A program made the position numbers and the translations under genes. From assembly GCA_009693245.1 (NCBI GenBank), contig SHXO01000019.1:1-38908 (forward strand): a DNA stretch of 38,908 bases. The letters are read 5' to 3'. A model generated the notes under the pieces. The model had not been told where the DNA came from and did no database searches. It worked only from the letters and a program-made list of their open reading frames with translations. Positions 1 through 8,039 of the stretch are shown in pieces. This DNA is from Betaproteobacteria bacterium (GTDB lineage: Bacteria > Pseudomonadota > Gammaproteobacteria > Burkholderiales > SHXO01). Within the stretch, counting starts at the first letter, position 1, and every line of letters begins with the position of its first letter.

Positions 1-77
1 TCTCCCTTCATCGCCGCCAGCGCGACTTGCGCCTTGAACTTCGCGGTCAATTTCCGTCGTGGCCTTCTCTTGCTCAT
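1..77 (-). mobile_element. IS3-family transposase OrfA, N-terminal fragment (runs off window)
   Basis: On the minus strand an ATG at 77 follows a good ribosome site (GAGGAG, 7 bases upstream) and encodes MSKRRPRRKLTAKFKAQVAL and a few more residues before the window ends. This basic start followed by K-F-K-A-x-V-A-L-x-A is the usual beginning of the HTH (Tnp_1) domain of IS3-family OrfA proteins, which bind the element's ends. The element seems to extend left of the window; its right end should lie between 77 and about 148, because alcohol-dehydrogenase homology on the same strand stops there. I could not identify the terminal inverted repeat. The IS3 assignment rests on only 25 residues. Confidence 0.7.
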
Positions 78-147
78 GGTCTTGCTCCTCTTGGTTGGAA
101 GCAAGGCTATCAATTATCCGCGTGTCCGAAAATCCGAAGCCCTCTCT

Positions 148-799
148 ATCGCCCGTCACCTGGCCGATAAGAATCCAGCGCCCGTTGACACCCAGGCTGC
201 GGCGCATGGCGGAAAACAAGGGTGTTCCCACGTTGTCGAGCAACACATCGGCGCCTTCGCCCGCGGTGCGTTCTCGCACTTTGGCGGAGAAATCTTCCCC
301 GCGTGTGCTGACCACGACATCGTGGGCACCCAGGGAGGCCAGCAGCGGTGCCTTGTCCGCCGCCGTCGTCTGCGCGATTACGTAGGCCCCGGCGAGGCGC
401 GCCATCTGCACGGCATGCACGCCGAGGCCGCCGCCCGCGCCTGTAACGAGCACGCGTTCTCCAATGGCTACTTTGTCTACGTCACGCACCGCGTTGAGCA
501 CGGTACCGATGGCGCAAGCGGCGATGGACGCCTGCTCATCGCTGACCGAATCCGGAACGAGCGCGGCGTTGTCTTCTTCCACTGCAACGTAATCCGCGTA
601 GCCGCCCGCCATGCCTTGCTCGCCGAGAAAGCGGCGCTCGGGGCACAGGGGCTCCAAGCCGCCCCGGCAGAAACGGCAAGATCCGCGGGCAAGCCGCGAC
701 GCGGATCAGCACGTCGCGCGGACCCGGGCGAGGTTTCTCGGCCTCTCCCATCTGGAGGGCATCCACGCCACCCGTGCCACGCAGTACAACGGCTCTCAT
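148..799 (-). pseudogene. Zinc-type MDR alcohol dehydrogenase / quinone reductase, internally deleted and IS-truncated
   Basis: The gene starts at ATG 799 with MRAVVLRGTGGVDALQ and reads in frame to DVLIRVAA, a typical medium-chain dehydrogenase N-terminus. At about 680-705 the frame changes and the protein resumes at CRFCRGGLEPLCPERR, the structural-zinc Cys loop. It then continues through GGYADYVAV and the Rossmann segment VLVTGAGGGLGVHAVQMARL to WILIGQVTGD at about 148. Roughly 55-60 residues normally found between these blocks (catalytic zinc ligands, PGHE region) are missing, so a deletion plus frame change is the simplest explanation. Homology stops at 148, where the IS3-like element begins, so the C-terminal third is also lost or displaced. 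This gene cannot make an active enzyme. Substrate class (Zn-ADH versus quinone reductase) is not resolved, but the Cys loop favours Zn-ADH. Confidence 0.8.
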
Positions 800-892
800 C
801 GGCAAAGCATTGGAAATGAAGAATCGAGATGCTAGCAGTTCATCCATGAGTGCATGGGCGCAGCCATTGCGCACGATCAAGCCGGCTCGCGC

Positions 893-898
893 TAAACT
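893..898 (+). promoter_or_regulatory. Candidate -10 element (TAAACT)
   Basis: TAAACT in the context GCTAAACT lies 73 bases upstream of the stub ORF at 972 and also upstream of the ABC transporter genes. The same GCTAAACT occurs before the DUF3460 gene (24829). No convincing -35 is seen at 16-18 bases; TTGC at 867 is too far. This is a weak call. Confidence 0.3.
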
Positions 899-926
899 GC
901 GCAGGTTCGCTATCTAGGAAACCCGG

Positions 927-958
927 CACATCTACACATCTACACATATACACATCTA
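927..958 (+). repeat. Four tandem copies of an 8-bp unit
   Basis: The unit CACATCTA is repeated four times head to tail, the third copy being CACATATA. It sits between the candidate promoter and the small ORF at 972, so it would be in the 5' leader. Copy number of such short units often varies between strains. No function is evident. Confidence 0.85.
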
Positions 959-971
959 CCAGGGGGATGCC

Positions 972-1082
972 ATGAAGATGCTACTTACCGTACTGCTGTT
1001 ACTAACCAGCCTTAGCACTTGGGCGGCAGATACCATTGCGGGAAGCTGGAAGTTTGTGAGCGGGCCAGGCCGCATTGCGTAA
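972..1082 (+). CDS. 36-residue secreted-protein stub (signal peptide plus 17 residues)
   Basis: ATG 972 is preceded by AGGGGGA and starts MKMLLTVLLLLTSLSTWAA, a textbook Sec signal peptide with an AxA-like cleavage site. Only about 17 residues follow (DTIAGSWKFVSGPGRIA) before TAA. The mature start resembles small periplasmic proteins that begin with 'IAGxWK' after the signal. The abrupt end three bases before the ABC ATPase start suggests the remainder was removed by a deletion that joined the stub to the transporter genes. It could instead act as a leader peptide coupling translation to the next gene. I do not recognise a full-length family. Confidence 0.5.
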   Translation: MKMLLTVLLLLTSLSTWAADTIAGSWKFVSGPGRIA

Positions 1083-1085
1083 TCG

Positions 1086-1829
1086 ATGATCGCCGCCGAT
1101 AACATCGCGAAGACCTACGGTGGCCGCGTTGCCCTCGCGCCAACCACCATGACGTTTGCCGCCGGGCAGACGACGGTATTGATCGGCCCCAGCGGCTGCG
1201 GGAAAACCACTTTGCTGCGCATTCTCCTGGGGCTCACGCCTCCAGACAGTGGCCGGGTGCGTTTCGATGATGCGGTTCTTGGCGGCACGACCATGCGCGA
1301 GATTCGCCACCGCGTGGGTTACATCATTCAAGACGGCGGGCTGTTTCCCCATCTCACGGCACGCGCGAACGCCGCGCTGCTGGCACGCCATCTTGGCAAG
1401 TCCGGCGATTGGATCGATGCTCGCATGGGCGAACTTGCCCGCTTGGCGCGGCTTCCCGGGGATGCGCTGGAGCGCTATCCCCAGCAGCTCTCGGGCGGGC
1501 AGCGGCAACGGGTGGCGCTGATACGGGCATTGATGCTCGATCCGCCTTATCTGTTGCTCGACGAACCCCTCGGCGCCCTTGACCCCATGACGCGGCATGC
1601 GTTGCAAAGGGATCTCAAGGAAATATTCGCCACGATGGGAAAAACGGTATTGCTGGTGACTCACGATCTGCACGAGGCCGCGTTTTTCGCCGGCGAGATC
1701 ATTCTCATGCGGGAGGGTGTCATGGTGCAGCGCGGACCGCTGGAAGAGTTGTTGGAGCATCCGGCGCAACCCTTTGTCACCGAATACATTCGTGCGCAGC
1801 GTGCCGACCCGCGCTTGGCCTTGCAATGA
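1086..1829 (+). CDS. ABC transporter ATP-binding protein, osmoprotectant (OpuCA/OsmV) type
   Basis: A 247-residue ABC ATPase that powers import through the fused permease encoded next. Motifs in order: Walker A GPSGCGKT (34-41), Q-loop Gln82, signature LSGGQRQR (135-142), Walker B YLLLDEP (155-161) and H-loop His193. Sequence and context match the glycine betaine/choline/carnitine (OpuC/OsmV/YehX) group. It ends soon after the core domain and lacks the CBS pair found in OpuCA, so the usual CBS-based ionic-strength sensor is absent. The TGA stop overlaps the next gene's ATG (ATGA), giving tight translational coupling. The substrate cannot be read from the ATPase; ergothioneine or another quaternary amine is possible. 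Confidence 0.9.
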   Translation: MIAADNIAKTYGGRVALAPTTMTFAAGQTTVLIGPSGCGKTTLLRILLGLTPPDSGRVRFDDAVLGGTTMREIRHRVGYIIQDGGLFPHLTARANAALLARHLGKSGDWIDARMGELARLARLPGDALERYPQQLSGGQRQRVALIRALMLDPPYLLLDEPLGALDPMTRHALQRDLKEIFATMGKTVLLVTHDLHEAAFFAGEIILMREGVMVQRGPLEELLEHPAQPFVTEYIRAQRADPRLALQ

Positions 1830-3313
1830 GGGTTCTCCTCGCAATTCTGGCAACCGTGTGGGGCGTGGGGGGCCAGGCCGAGGAATTGGTCGTGGGGTCA
1901 AAGAGGTTCACGGAGTCCTACATCCTCGCGGAGATCGCGGCTCAAACGGCGCGCGCCGCGGGCCAAGCCGAGGTGTCCCACAAGCAGGGAATGGGTAACA
2001 CCGCGATTCTTTTCGAGGCACTCAAAAGCGGCAGTGTGCACCTCTACCCCGATTACACCGGGACCATCGCACTGGAATTATTGAAGATCCAGACCACCGA
2101 TCTTAACGCCATCAACGCGGGCTTGAAGCCCATGGGTTTGGGGGTGGCGGTGAAACTGGGCTTCGAGAATACCTACGCGCTCGCCGTGCGGGAAGAGGAA
2201 GCTCAGGCAAAGGGCTTGCAATCCATCGCCGGCTTGGCGGATCAGCCGGCATTGCGCTTTGGGCTCTCCCACGAATTTCTCAAGCGCAGCGATGGCTGGC
2301 CTGGGCTTCAACGCGCTTACAGCCTGCCGCAATCGCCCATGGGATTGGATCATGGAATTGCCTACGAAGCCATGGCCGCCAAGCAGATCGACGTCATGGA
2401 CATCTACTCCACCGACGCCAAGATCGCGCGCTACAAGCTGAAGGTGTTAACGGACGACAAGCGCTACTTCCCGGAATACCAAGCAGTCTTCGTTTACCGG
2501 CTCGATGTCCCCGAAAAATTTTCCAAAGCGTGGAAGGCCATCACGGGATTGGAAGGGCGCATAGACGCCGCGCAAATGATCGCCATGAACGCAGCGGCGG
2601 AACTCGATGCCAAGCCGTTCACGGACATCGCACGCGAGTACCTAAGCATCCATGAAGCGTCTTCTTCCTCGCCATCCGGGTTTTGGAGGCTCTTGTTCGG
2701 CGATGATTTCTGGCGGCTCACCGCGCAACATCTGATGCTGGTGTTCGGCTCCCTCGCCGCGGCGGTCGCCATTGGCATTCCTTTGGGTATTTGCGCCGCG
2801 CGCATCCCAGGGTTGGAACAGCCACTCCTGGCGGGGGTCGCCATCGTCCAAACCGTCCCTTCGCTCGCATTGCTGGCCGTATTGATAGCGTTCCTGGGAA
2901 CCATCGGCGTGTGGCCTGCGCTGGTGGCCTTGTTCCTCTATGCGCTCTTGCCTATCGTGCGCGGCACCCATGGCGGGCTGGCAGGCATCTCGACGCAATT
3001 GCGCGAATCGGCCGAAGTCCTGGGATTGAATGCAAGTGCCAAGCTGCGCTTGATCGATCTGCCCTTGGCGTCGCCCTCCATATTCTCCGGAATCAAGACC
3101 GCCGCCGTCATTAACGTGGGCACCGCGACCATCGCTGCCTTCATCGGCGCCGGCGGCTACGGCGAGCGCATCGTCACGGGCCTAGCCCTCAACAATCACG
3201 AAATGCTATGGGCCGGCGCGATTCCCGCCGCAATACTGGCGGTAGCCGTGCAGTGGCTGTTCGATGGATTGCAACGCGTACTGACACCGCGAGGGCTGCG
3301 CACGGGGCCATAG
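1826..3313 (+). CDS. Fused substrate-binding protein and permease of an osmoprotectant-type ABC importer
   Basis: A 495-residue protein with two functions in one chain. After a signal-like start (residues 1-18, ending QAEE), residues about 20-275 form an OpuAC/OsmF-type binding domain with the family motifs VVGSKRFTESYILAEI, YPDYTGT and DVMDIYSTDAKI. Residues about 290-490 form the membrane permease domain, with several hydrophobic helices and the coupling-loop segment LRESAEVLGLNASAKLRLIDLPLASP. The usual separate periplasmic protein is therefore tethered in front of the permease. Fusions known from Firmicutes (for example BusAB, EgtU) have the reverse order, permease first. It overlaps the ATPase gene by four bases, so the two genes can make a whole importer, presumably with two copies of each chain. 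Ligand-box aromatic residues were not mapped, so the substrate stays open. Confidence 0.9.
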   Translation: MRVLLAILATVWGVGGQAEELVVGSKRFTESYILAEIAAQTARAAGQAEVSHKQGMGNTAILFEALKSGSVHLYPDYTGTIALELLKIQTTDLNAINAGLKPMGLGVAVKLGFENTYALAVREEEAQAKGLQSIAGLADQPALRFGLSHEFLKRSDGWPGLQRAYSLPQSPMGLDHGIAYEAMAAKQIDVMDIYSTDAKIARYKLKVLTDDKRYFPEYQAVFVYRLDVPEKFSKAWKAITGLEGRIDAAQMIAMNAAAELDAKPFTDIAREYLSIHEASSSSPSGFWRLLFGDDFWRLTAQHLMLVFGSLAAAVAIGIPLGICAARIPGLEQPLLAGVAIVQTVPSLALLAVLIAFLGTIGVWPALVALFLYALLPIVRGTHGGLAGISTQLRESAEVLGLNASAKLRLIDLPLASPSIFSGIKTAAVINVGTATIAAFIGAGGYGERIVTGLALNNHEMLWAGAIPAAILAVAVQWLFDGLQRVLTPRGLRTGP

Positions 3314-3404
3314 CGCAATGAAACCCTCAATGCGGGACGGGAATCGTTCAATCGTCCATTGAGCACTCGCCGCTCAAATCCCAAGGGTAATACACCATAC
3401 CCAC

Positions 3405-3410
3405 TACAAT
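3405..3410 (+). promoter_or_regulatory. Candidate -10 element (TACAAT) for hisC
   Basis: CTACAATCCGCC lies 34 bases before the hisC start. The same hexamer plus CG-rich discriminator recurs before 10514 (TACAATTCGCC) and, as TATAATCCGCC, before 33442. A matching -35 was not found. Confidence 0.4.
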
Positions 3411-3443
3411 CCGCCCCCTATCGTCTTATCGCAGCGCCAAATC

Positions 3444-4529
3444 ATGAGCCAATACTGGAGTCCCGTAGTCGCCACACTGACGCCTTACGTTCCGGGTGAA
3501 CAGCCGAAGGCGGGGAAGCTGATCAAGCTCAATACCAATGAGAATCCGTATCCCACGTCTCCCGCCGTGCTGGAGGCCATTGCCAGGGCTGCCAGTGGCG
3601 ATTTGCGGCTCTATCCGGATCCCAACGCGGAGGATTTGAGGGCGGCCATTGCACGCTATTTCAAGGTGACGCCGCGGCAAGTCTTCGTTGGCAATAGCTC
3701 GGACGAAGTGCTGGCGCACACCTTCTTGGGCCTGCTCCGGCATGAGCAGCCGCTGCTCTTCCCGGACGTGACCTACAGCTTTTATCCGGTTTATTGCAAG
3801 CTCTACGGTATCCACTATGAAACCGTACCCTTGGATGAAGAGTTTCGTCTGCTCATCGAGGATTACTTTCGCCCCAGCGGCGGCGTGATTTTTCCAAACC
3901 CCAATGCGCCGACAGGGCGCGTGCTGCTTTTGTCCGAAATCGAGCGCTTGCTCAAGGCGGCACCCAGCGTGCCGGTGGTGATCGATGAAGCCTACGTGGA
4001 TTTTGGTGGCGATTCGGCTATCGCCTTGGTGGATAAATATCCCAACTTGCTGGTCGTTCAAACGCTGTCAAAGTCGCGCGCCCTGGCCGGATTGCGCGTG
4101 GGTTTCGCGATCGGGCACCCAGATCTGATCGAAGGGTTGAACCGCGTCAAGAACAGCTTCAACTCCTATCCCCTGGACCGGCTTGCGCAAGCAGGCGCCA
4201 TAGCGGCCTTCGAGGACAAAGCCTACTTCGACAAGACACGCCAAGCTATCATCGCCAGCCGGGAGATGTTGGCGCGCGCGTTGGAAAACCTTGGGCTCGT
4301 GGTGCTTCCCTCGGCGGCGAATTTCGTGTTCGCGCGCCACCCTGGCCGCGATGCCGGTGAGCTGGCTTCGGTGTTGCGCGCGCGGCAGATCATCGTGCGG
4401 CACTTTCGTGCCCCTCGCATCGAGCAGTTCCTGCGCATCTCGGTGGGAACCGATGAGGAATGCAATGCTCTCGCGGCGGCCCTCGCGGAAATCCTCTCGC
4501 CGCCTGCCCATGCTCCGGCGCACGGATAG
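3444..4529 (+). CDS. hisC: Histidinol-phosphate aminotransferase
   Basis: A 361-residue fold-type I PLP aminotransferase. It converts imidazole-acetol phosphate and glutamate to histidinol phosphate in histidine synthesis. Supporting motifs are [12 protein letters not shown] near the N-terminus, FPNPNAPTG (150-158), DEAYVDF (181-187) and the PLP lysine in [15 protein letters not shown] (Lys210), followed by the conserved Arg-rich C-terminal [12 protein letters not shown]. Length is normal for HisC. No other his genes are adjacent, so it is an unlinked copy; some unlinked HisC proteins also act on aromatic amino acids. No clear Shine-Dalgarno precedes the ATG, but the N-terminal alignment supports it. 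Its 3' end overlaps the next gene by 20 bases. Confidence 0.92.
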   Translation: MSQYWSPVVATLTPYVPGEQPKAGKLIKLNTNENPYPTSPAVLEAIARAASGDLRLYPDPNAEDLRAAIARYFKVTPRQVFVGNSSDEVLAHTFLGLLRHEQPLLFPDVTYSFYPVYCKLYGIHYETVPLDEEFRLLIEDYFRPSGGVIFPNPNAPTGRVLLLSEIERLLKAAPSVPVVIDEAYVDFGGDSAIALVDKYPNLLVVQTLSKSRALAGLRVGFAIGHPDLIEGLNRVKNSFNSYPLDRLAQAGAIAAFEDKAYFDKTRQAIIASREMLARALENLGLVVLPSAANFVFARHPGRDAGELASVLRARQIIVRHFRAPRIEQFLRISVGTDEECNALAAALAEILSPPAHAPAHG

Positions 4530-6120
4530 TTACGCGAGCCTCGCCGAAGGCTTCCGCTGGGCAGTCCCAGCGCATTACAACATCGGCACCGATGTGTGCG
4601 ACAAGTGGGCTGACGGGAGCGGGCGGCTCGCGCTGATTTTCGAGAGCAAGGAGGGAGCGATCAGTCGCTACTCCTTCGACGATATCTTCCGCGCATCCAA
4701 CCGCTTCGCCAACGTGCTTGCAGCGCGAGGCGTGGCCGCGGGAGACCGTGTGGGGATCTTGCTGCCACAGGCACCGGAGGCCGCCATCGCCCACGTGGCG
4801 GTCTATAAATCCGGCGCCATCGCCGTGCCTTTGTTCGTCCTGTTCGGCGTGGATGCGCTGCGCTTTCGCTTAAGCGATGCGGGCGTGAAGCTGCTCGTGA
4901 CCGATCGCGCCAATGCGCTGAAGATCGAGCCTTTGCGCAAAGAGTTGCCGGCCTTGCAAGCGGTGCTGTGCATCGATGAGGCGCCCGCGGGTTGCGAATC
5001 CTTCCATGATGCGCTGGCCCGGGCGTCCGATTCTTTTTCCTCCGTACAAACCTCGGCCGAGGAGCCGGCGCTCATCATCTATACCTCGGGCACCACCGGT
5101 TCGCCCAAGGGCGCGCTCCACGCCCACCGCGCCTTGCTGGGTCACATGCCAGGTGTGGAAATGTCGCACGATTTTCTTGGCCAGCCGGGGGATCTCATCT
5201 GGACGCCCGCCGATTGGGCCTGGATCGGCGCGCTCATGGATGTGTTGATGCCGGCGTGGCAACTGGGGATTCCCGTGCTGGCGCGGCGCTTCGAGAAATT
5301 CGATCCCGAAGCGGCGCTGGCGTTGATGCGCCGCCACCAGGTTCGCAACGTGTTCTTGCCGCCCACGGCGCTCAAGATGTTGCGTGCCGAGAGCCCCTCG
5401 GGCGAGGTGTTCCCATTGCGTTCTCTCGCCAGCGGCGGAGAGTCCCTAGGCGAGGAGTTGCTGGATTGGGGTCTTGGAAAGTTCGGTGTGCGGATCAACG
5501 AGTTCTACGGGCAGACCGAGTGCAATATGGTCGTCTCGTCTTGCAGTACGCTCTACCCAATCAAACCTGGAAGTATTGGCAAGGTGGTAGCAGGCCATGA
5601 TGTGCGGGTGGTGGACGATACGGGTCAAGTTCTTCCACGCGGTACCCAAGGCAACATCGCCATCCGTTCCCCGGACCCCGTGATGTTTCTGCGTTATTGG
5701 AACAATCCGGTGGCGACCCGCGAGAAGTTCGCCGGCGACTGGCTGCTAACGGGCGATACCGGAATTCAAGACGATGAAGGCTATGTGCGTTTCGTGGGCC
5801 GCAACGACGATGTGATTACCAGCGCGGGTTACCGCATCGGTCCCGGCCCCATTGAAGATTGCTTGATCGCTCATCCGGCGGTCAAGCTTGCAGCCGTCAT
5901 CGGTGCGCCCGACCCCCAGCGCACGGAAGTCGTGAAAGCCTATGTCGTGCTGAAGGAGGGATTTGAAGGCAGCGATGCGCTGGTGCGCGAGCTTCAGGAT
6001 CACGTGAGAATCCGGCTGGCCGCTCACGAGTATCCGCGCCAGGTGCGCTTCGTGGATTCGCTGCCGCTGACCACCACTGGAAAAATCATCCGGCGCGAGT
6101 TGCGCGGGCGGAGATGGTAG
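4510..6120 (+). CDS. Acyl-CoA synthetase (AMP-forming, AcsA/ACSM-like)
   Basis: A 536-residue ANL-superfamily ligase that would activate a carboxylic acid to its CoA thioester via an acyl-AMP. Motifs: P-loop [11 protein letters not shown] (about 190-200), [10 protein letters not shown] (about 329-338), TGD (about 414), and the C-terminal catalytic lysine in TTGKIIRRE (Lys525). The overall pattern ([42 protein letters not shown]) is that of acetyl/medium-chain acyl-CoA synthetases rather than long-chain FadD. The frame is open far upstream inside hisC; I chose ATG 4510 because the protein homology starts there and it overlaps hisC by only 20 bases. The overlap implies co-transcription with hisC, though a metabolic link is not obvious. 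The true acid substrate is unknown. Confidence 0.88.
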   Translation: MLRRTDSYASLAEGFRWAVPAHYNIGTDVCDKWADGSGRLALIFESKEGAISRYSFDDIFRASNRFANVLAARGVAAGDRVGILLPQAPEAAIAHVAVYKSGAIAVPLFVLFGVDALRFRLSDAGVKLLVTDRANALKIEPLRKELPALQAVLCIDEAPAGCESFHDALARASDSFSSVQTSAEEPALIIYTSGTTGSPKGALHAHRALLGHMPGVEMSHDFLGQPGDLIWTPADWAWIGALMDVLMPAWQLGIPVLARRFEKFDPEAALALMRRHQVRNVFLPPTALKMLRAESPSGEVFPLRSLASGGESLGEELLDWGLGKFGVRINEFYGQTECNMVVSSCSTLYPIKPGSIGKVVAGHDVRVVDDTGQVLPRGTQGNIAIRSPDPVMFLRYWNNPVATREKFAGDWLLTGDTGIQDDEGYVRFVGRNDDVITSAGYRIGPGPIEDCLIAHPAVKLAAVIGAPDPQRTEVVKAYVVLKEGFEGSDALVRELQDHVRIRLAAHEYPRQVRFVDSLPLTTTGKIIRRELRGRRW

Positions 6121-6141
6121 ACCAACCTTGAAAAAACTATG

Positions 6142-6211
6142 AACGCAAAGACGCAAAGGACGCGAAGAGACCCCAAAGAGATTCTCTTTGCGTCCTTTGC
6201 GTCTTTGCGTT
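6142..6211. repeat. Long near-perfect inverted repeat / bidirectional hairpin
   Basis: Two perfect 22-base arms (6142-6163 and 6190-6211), built from GCAAAGACGCAAAGGACGC and its complement, are extended inward by a further seven pairs with one G-T wobble, leaving a loop of about 12 bases. The hairpin lies between the 3' ends of two convergent genes (acyl-CoA synthetase, stop 6120; response regulator, stop 6241), where it could end transcription from both sides. The arms are themselves made of an ACGCAAAG-type short repeat, which I have seen scattered in many bacterial genomes. It may therefore be a member of a dispersed intergenic palindrome family. Confidence 0.85.
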
Positions 6212-6240
6212 AAGAAGGTTCGCCGTTTGCAGTAGTTTTT

Positions 6241-6927
6241 CTATGATCCGCCAACCGGATTTCCATCCCTGCCGTCCAATTCCGGCGGAGGCGTACCGGA
6301 CTCCACCAAACCGCAACTGATGGCCAAGCGCACGATCTGGGCGGCGCTGGTAACCTCCAGTTTTTGCCGGATGCTGGATTGGTAATTGGCGATGGTCTTT
6401 TGGCTAAGAGAGAGTTTGTCGGCGATTTCTTGCACGGGATGGCCTTGCGCCAGCAGCCGGAAAACCTCGAACTCGCGCGGGGAGAGTGCATTCAATGGCA
6501 GGCGCTGGCCGGGAAGCGATTGCAGGGCCAGCTGTTGCGCGACTTCTTGCGTGATGTAAATCTTCCCCGCGGCCACGGCGCGCACGGCGTCCACCAGCAC
6601 CTCGGGTGCGCTGGACTTGGTCACATAACCCTTGGCGCCGGCCTGTAATGCGCGCGAGGCGAACATGGTGTCTTCGTGCATGCTGAATACGAGCACCTTG
6701 GCGGCGGGCTCGCGCGCCAGGATGCGCCGCGTGGCTTCGATGCCGCTCATCCCTGGCAGGCTGACATCCATCACCACCACATCGGCGGGAGTTTCCCAAT
6801 AGACGCGGTAAGCATCCTCGCCGCTCGCCGCCTCGGCGGTCACCTTGAGATCGGTGGTCCGTTCCAGTAAACGCCGGTAACCTTCTCTCACCACGGCATG
6901 ATCGTCTACCAAGAGAACGCTGGTCAT
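6241..6927 (-). CDS. Response regulator, NarL/FixJ family
   Basis: A 228-residue two-domain transcription regulator. The receiver domain starts MTSVLLVDDHAVVREG with the acidic pair Asp8/Asp9, phospho-acceptor Asp54 (VVVMDVSLPGMSG) and the conserved Lys in KGYVTKSS. The C-terminal LuxR-type HTH is LSPREFEVFRLLAQG through EIADKLSLSQKTIANYQ. All key residues are present. Its ATG overlaps the stop of the upstream histidine kinase gene (ATGA), so the pair is translationally coupled. The kinase promoter region is shared with the divergent TonB receptor gene, which is an obvious candidate target, but no signal can be named. Confidence 0.93.
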   Translation of the reverse strand: MTSVLLVDDHAVVREGYRRLLERTTDLKVTAEAASGEDAYRVYWETPADVVVMDVSLPGMSGIEATRRILAREPAAKVLVFSMHEDTMFASRALQAGAKGYVTKSSAPEVLVDAVRAVAAGKIYITQEVAQQLALQSLPGQRLPLNALSPREFEVFRLLAQGHPVQEIADKLSLSQKTIANYQSSIRQKLEVTSAAQIVRLAISCGLVESGTPPPELDGRDGNPVGGS

Positions 6928-7904
6928 GAGTTGGTCATTTTAGGTATGGAACCGAGGGAGAGCGAGAGGGTGATGCGTGTTCCGGCGCCAGGCGCGCTGG
7001 AGACTTCCAAGCTGCCGTTCAGAGATTCCGCGCGTTCCCGTAGGCCGACCAGCCCGAGTCCATGGCGCTTGGCGTGCACATCCATGCCGCTACCATTGTC
7101 CTCCACCACGAGGCGCACACTTCCTTGGTCTTGCGCCAGCAATACCTTCACCGCGGTAGCGCGAGCGTGCCGGGTGACATTGGTCAGGCATTCTTGCACG
7201 CAGCGGTAGAGGGTGATATTCACCAACTCTCCCAGATCTTCGAGGGTGCCCGAGGCCTCCAAGGTACAGGTCGTGGGAGGATTACGCCGTTCCCATTGAT
7301 TGACGTAGAGTTCCAGTGCGTCGCGCAATCCCAACTCATCCAATGCCACGGGGCGTAATCTGCGAGTGAGGCCGCGTACGGTTTCTTGCACGTGATCGGC
7401 GACCTCGATGATGGCCGTGGCGTTCGCGTGAATCTCATTGGAAGTGTCATGCACGCCTTCGCGAATGGCCACGGCGTCGAGTTTGATCGCATTGAGGGAT
7501 TGGCCCAATTCGTCGTGTAGCTCGCGCGCCAGCACACGGCGCTCTTCTTCCTGGGCTAGCACGTTCTTGCGCGCCAGCAGCCGGTTCTCGGCCAGCAAAT
7601 CGCTCAAGGCCTGCTGCGCCTCGAGCCTTAGCGTGTACTCCTTTGCGAACTGCCCCCACCGGCGCCACGAGAACCACGCCATGGACAGCACCAATACCAC
7701 GATCGTCAGCGGTAGCTCGTCGAGTTGGTAGGGTTCCACGGGACGGGTCTTGGACAATATCCATTCGCTCAGCTCTACCTTGGCGGCGAAAACGAACGCG
7801 GCCAAGGTAACGATCAAAACGATGAACAAATCCCTCCCGGCCGAGGAGGGCCCCGGGTACCCGGCGGCGGCGGGCGGCTCGTAGGTGTGCTCTTTCAATG
7901 CCAT
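6924..7904 (-). CDS. Membrane sensor histidine kinase, NarX/DegS-type (HisKA_3)
   Basis: A 326-residue kinase that should phosphorylate the regulator encoded downstream. Near the N-terminus are two hydrophobic helices (DLFIVLIVTLAAFVFAA and LPLTIVVLVLSMAWFSW) with a short loop between them, so there is little periplasmic sensor. A coiled segment (LRLEAQQALSDLLAENRLLARK) then leads to the phospho-acceptor box ARELHDELGQSLNAIKLD (His130). The ATPase domain has NVTRHARAT (N box), DNGSGMD (G1) and GLGLVGLRERAESLNG (G2). The frame is open to a GTG at 7943. I prefer ATG 7904, which begins MALKEHTYEP, because the extra 13 residues look unlike a protein start. The signal is probably sensed within the membrane or cytoplasm. 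Confidence 0.9.
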   Translation of the reverse strand: MALKEHTYEPPAAAGYPGPSSAGRDLFIVLIVTLAAFVFAAKVELSEWILSKTRPVEPYQLDELPLTIVVLVLSMAWFSWRRWGQFAKEYTLRLEAQQALSDLLAENRLLARKNVLAQEEERRVLARELHDELGQSLNAIKLDAVAIREGVHDTSNEIHANATAIIEVADHVQETVRGLTRRLRPVALDELGLRDALELYVNQWERRNPPTTCTLEASGTLEDLGELVNITLYRCVQECLTNVTRHARATAVKVLLAQDQGSVRLVVEDNGSGMDVHAKRHGLGLVGLRERAESLNGSLEVSSAPGAGTRITLSLSLGSIPKMTNS

Positions 7905-8039
7905 GGGGACTTCGAACCTGCTCCAGATATATCCACTTAACACGCCTCTCGGGAAAAATTCCCAGGTACTTTTGTCGTTACACCCATAACCACGACCTGC
8001 CTATTTCAATACAGTCATGCACTCCAGAAGGAGACAAGC
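7905..8039. promoter_or_regulatory. Divergent regulatory region with palindrome at 7951-7963
   Basis: This 135-base gap separates the start of the kinase gene (minus) from that of the TonB receptor (plus). It must contain both promoters. It holds the perfect palindrome GGGAAAAATTCCC (7951-7963), a plausible regulator site, and a strong ribosome site AGAAGGAGA just before 8040. No clear -35/-10 pair could be assigned. Confidence 0.5.

Noticed and set aside
34-819. 261-codon plus-strand frame across the MDR region
   Set aside because: The minus strand carries recognisable MDR blocks and a transposase start; the plus frame is a shadow.
927-960. CRISPR-like or satellite array
   Set aside because: Only four 8-bp units with no spacers; a plain short tandem repeat.
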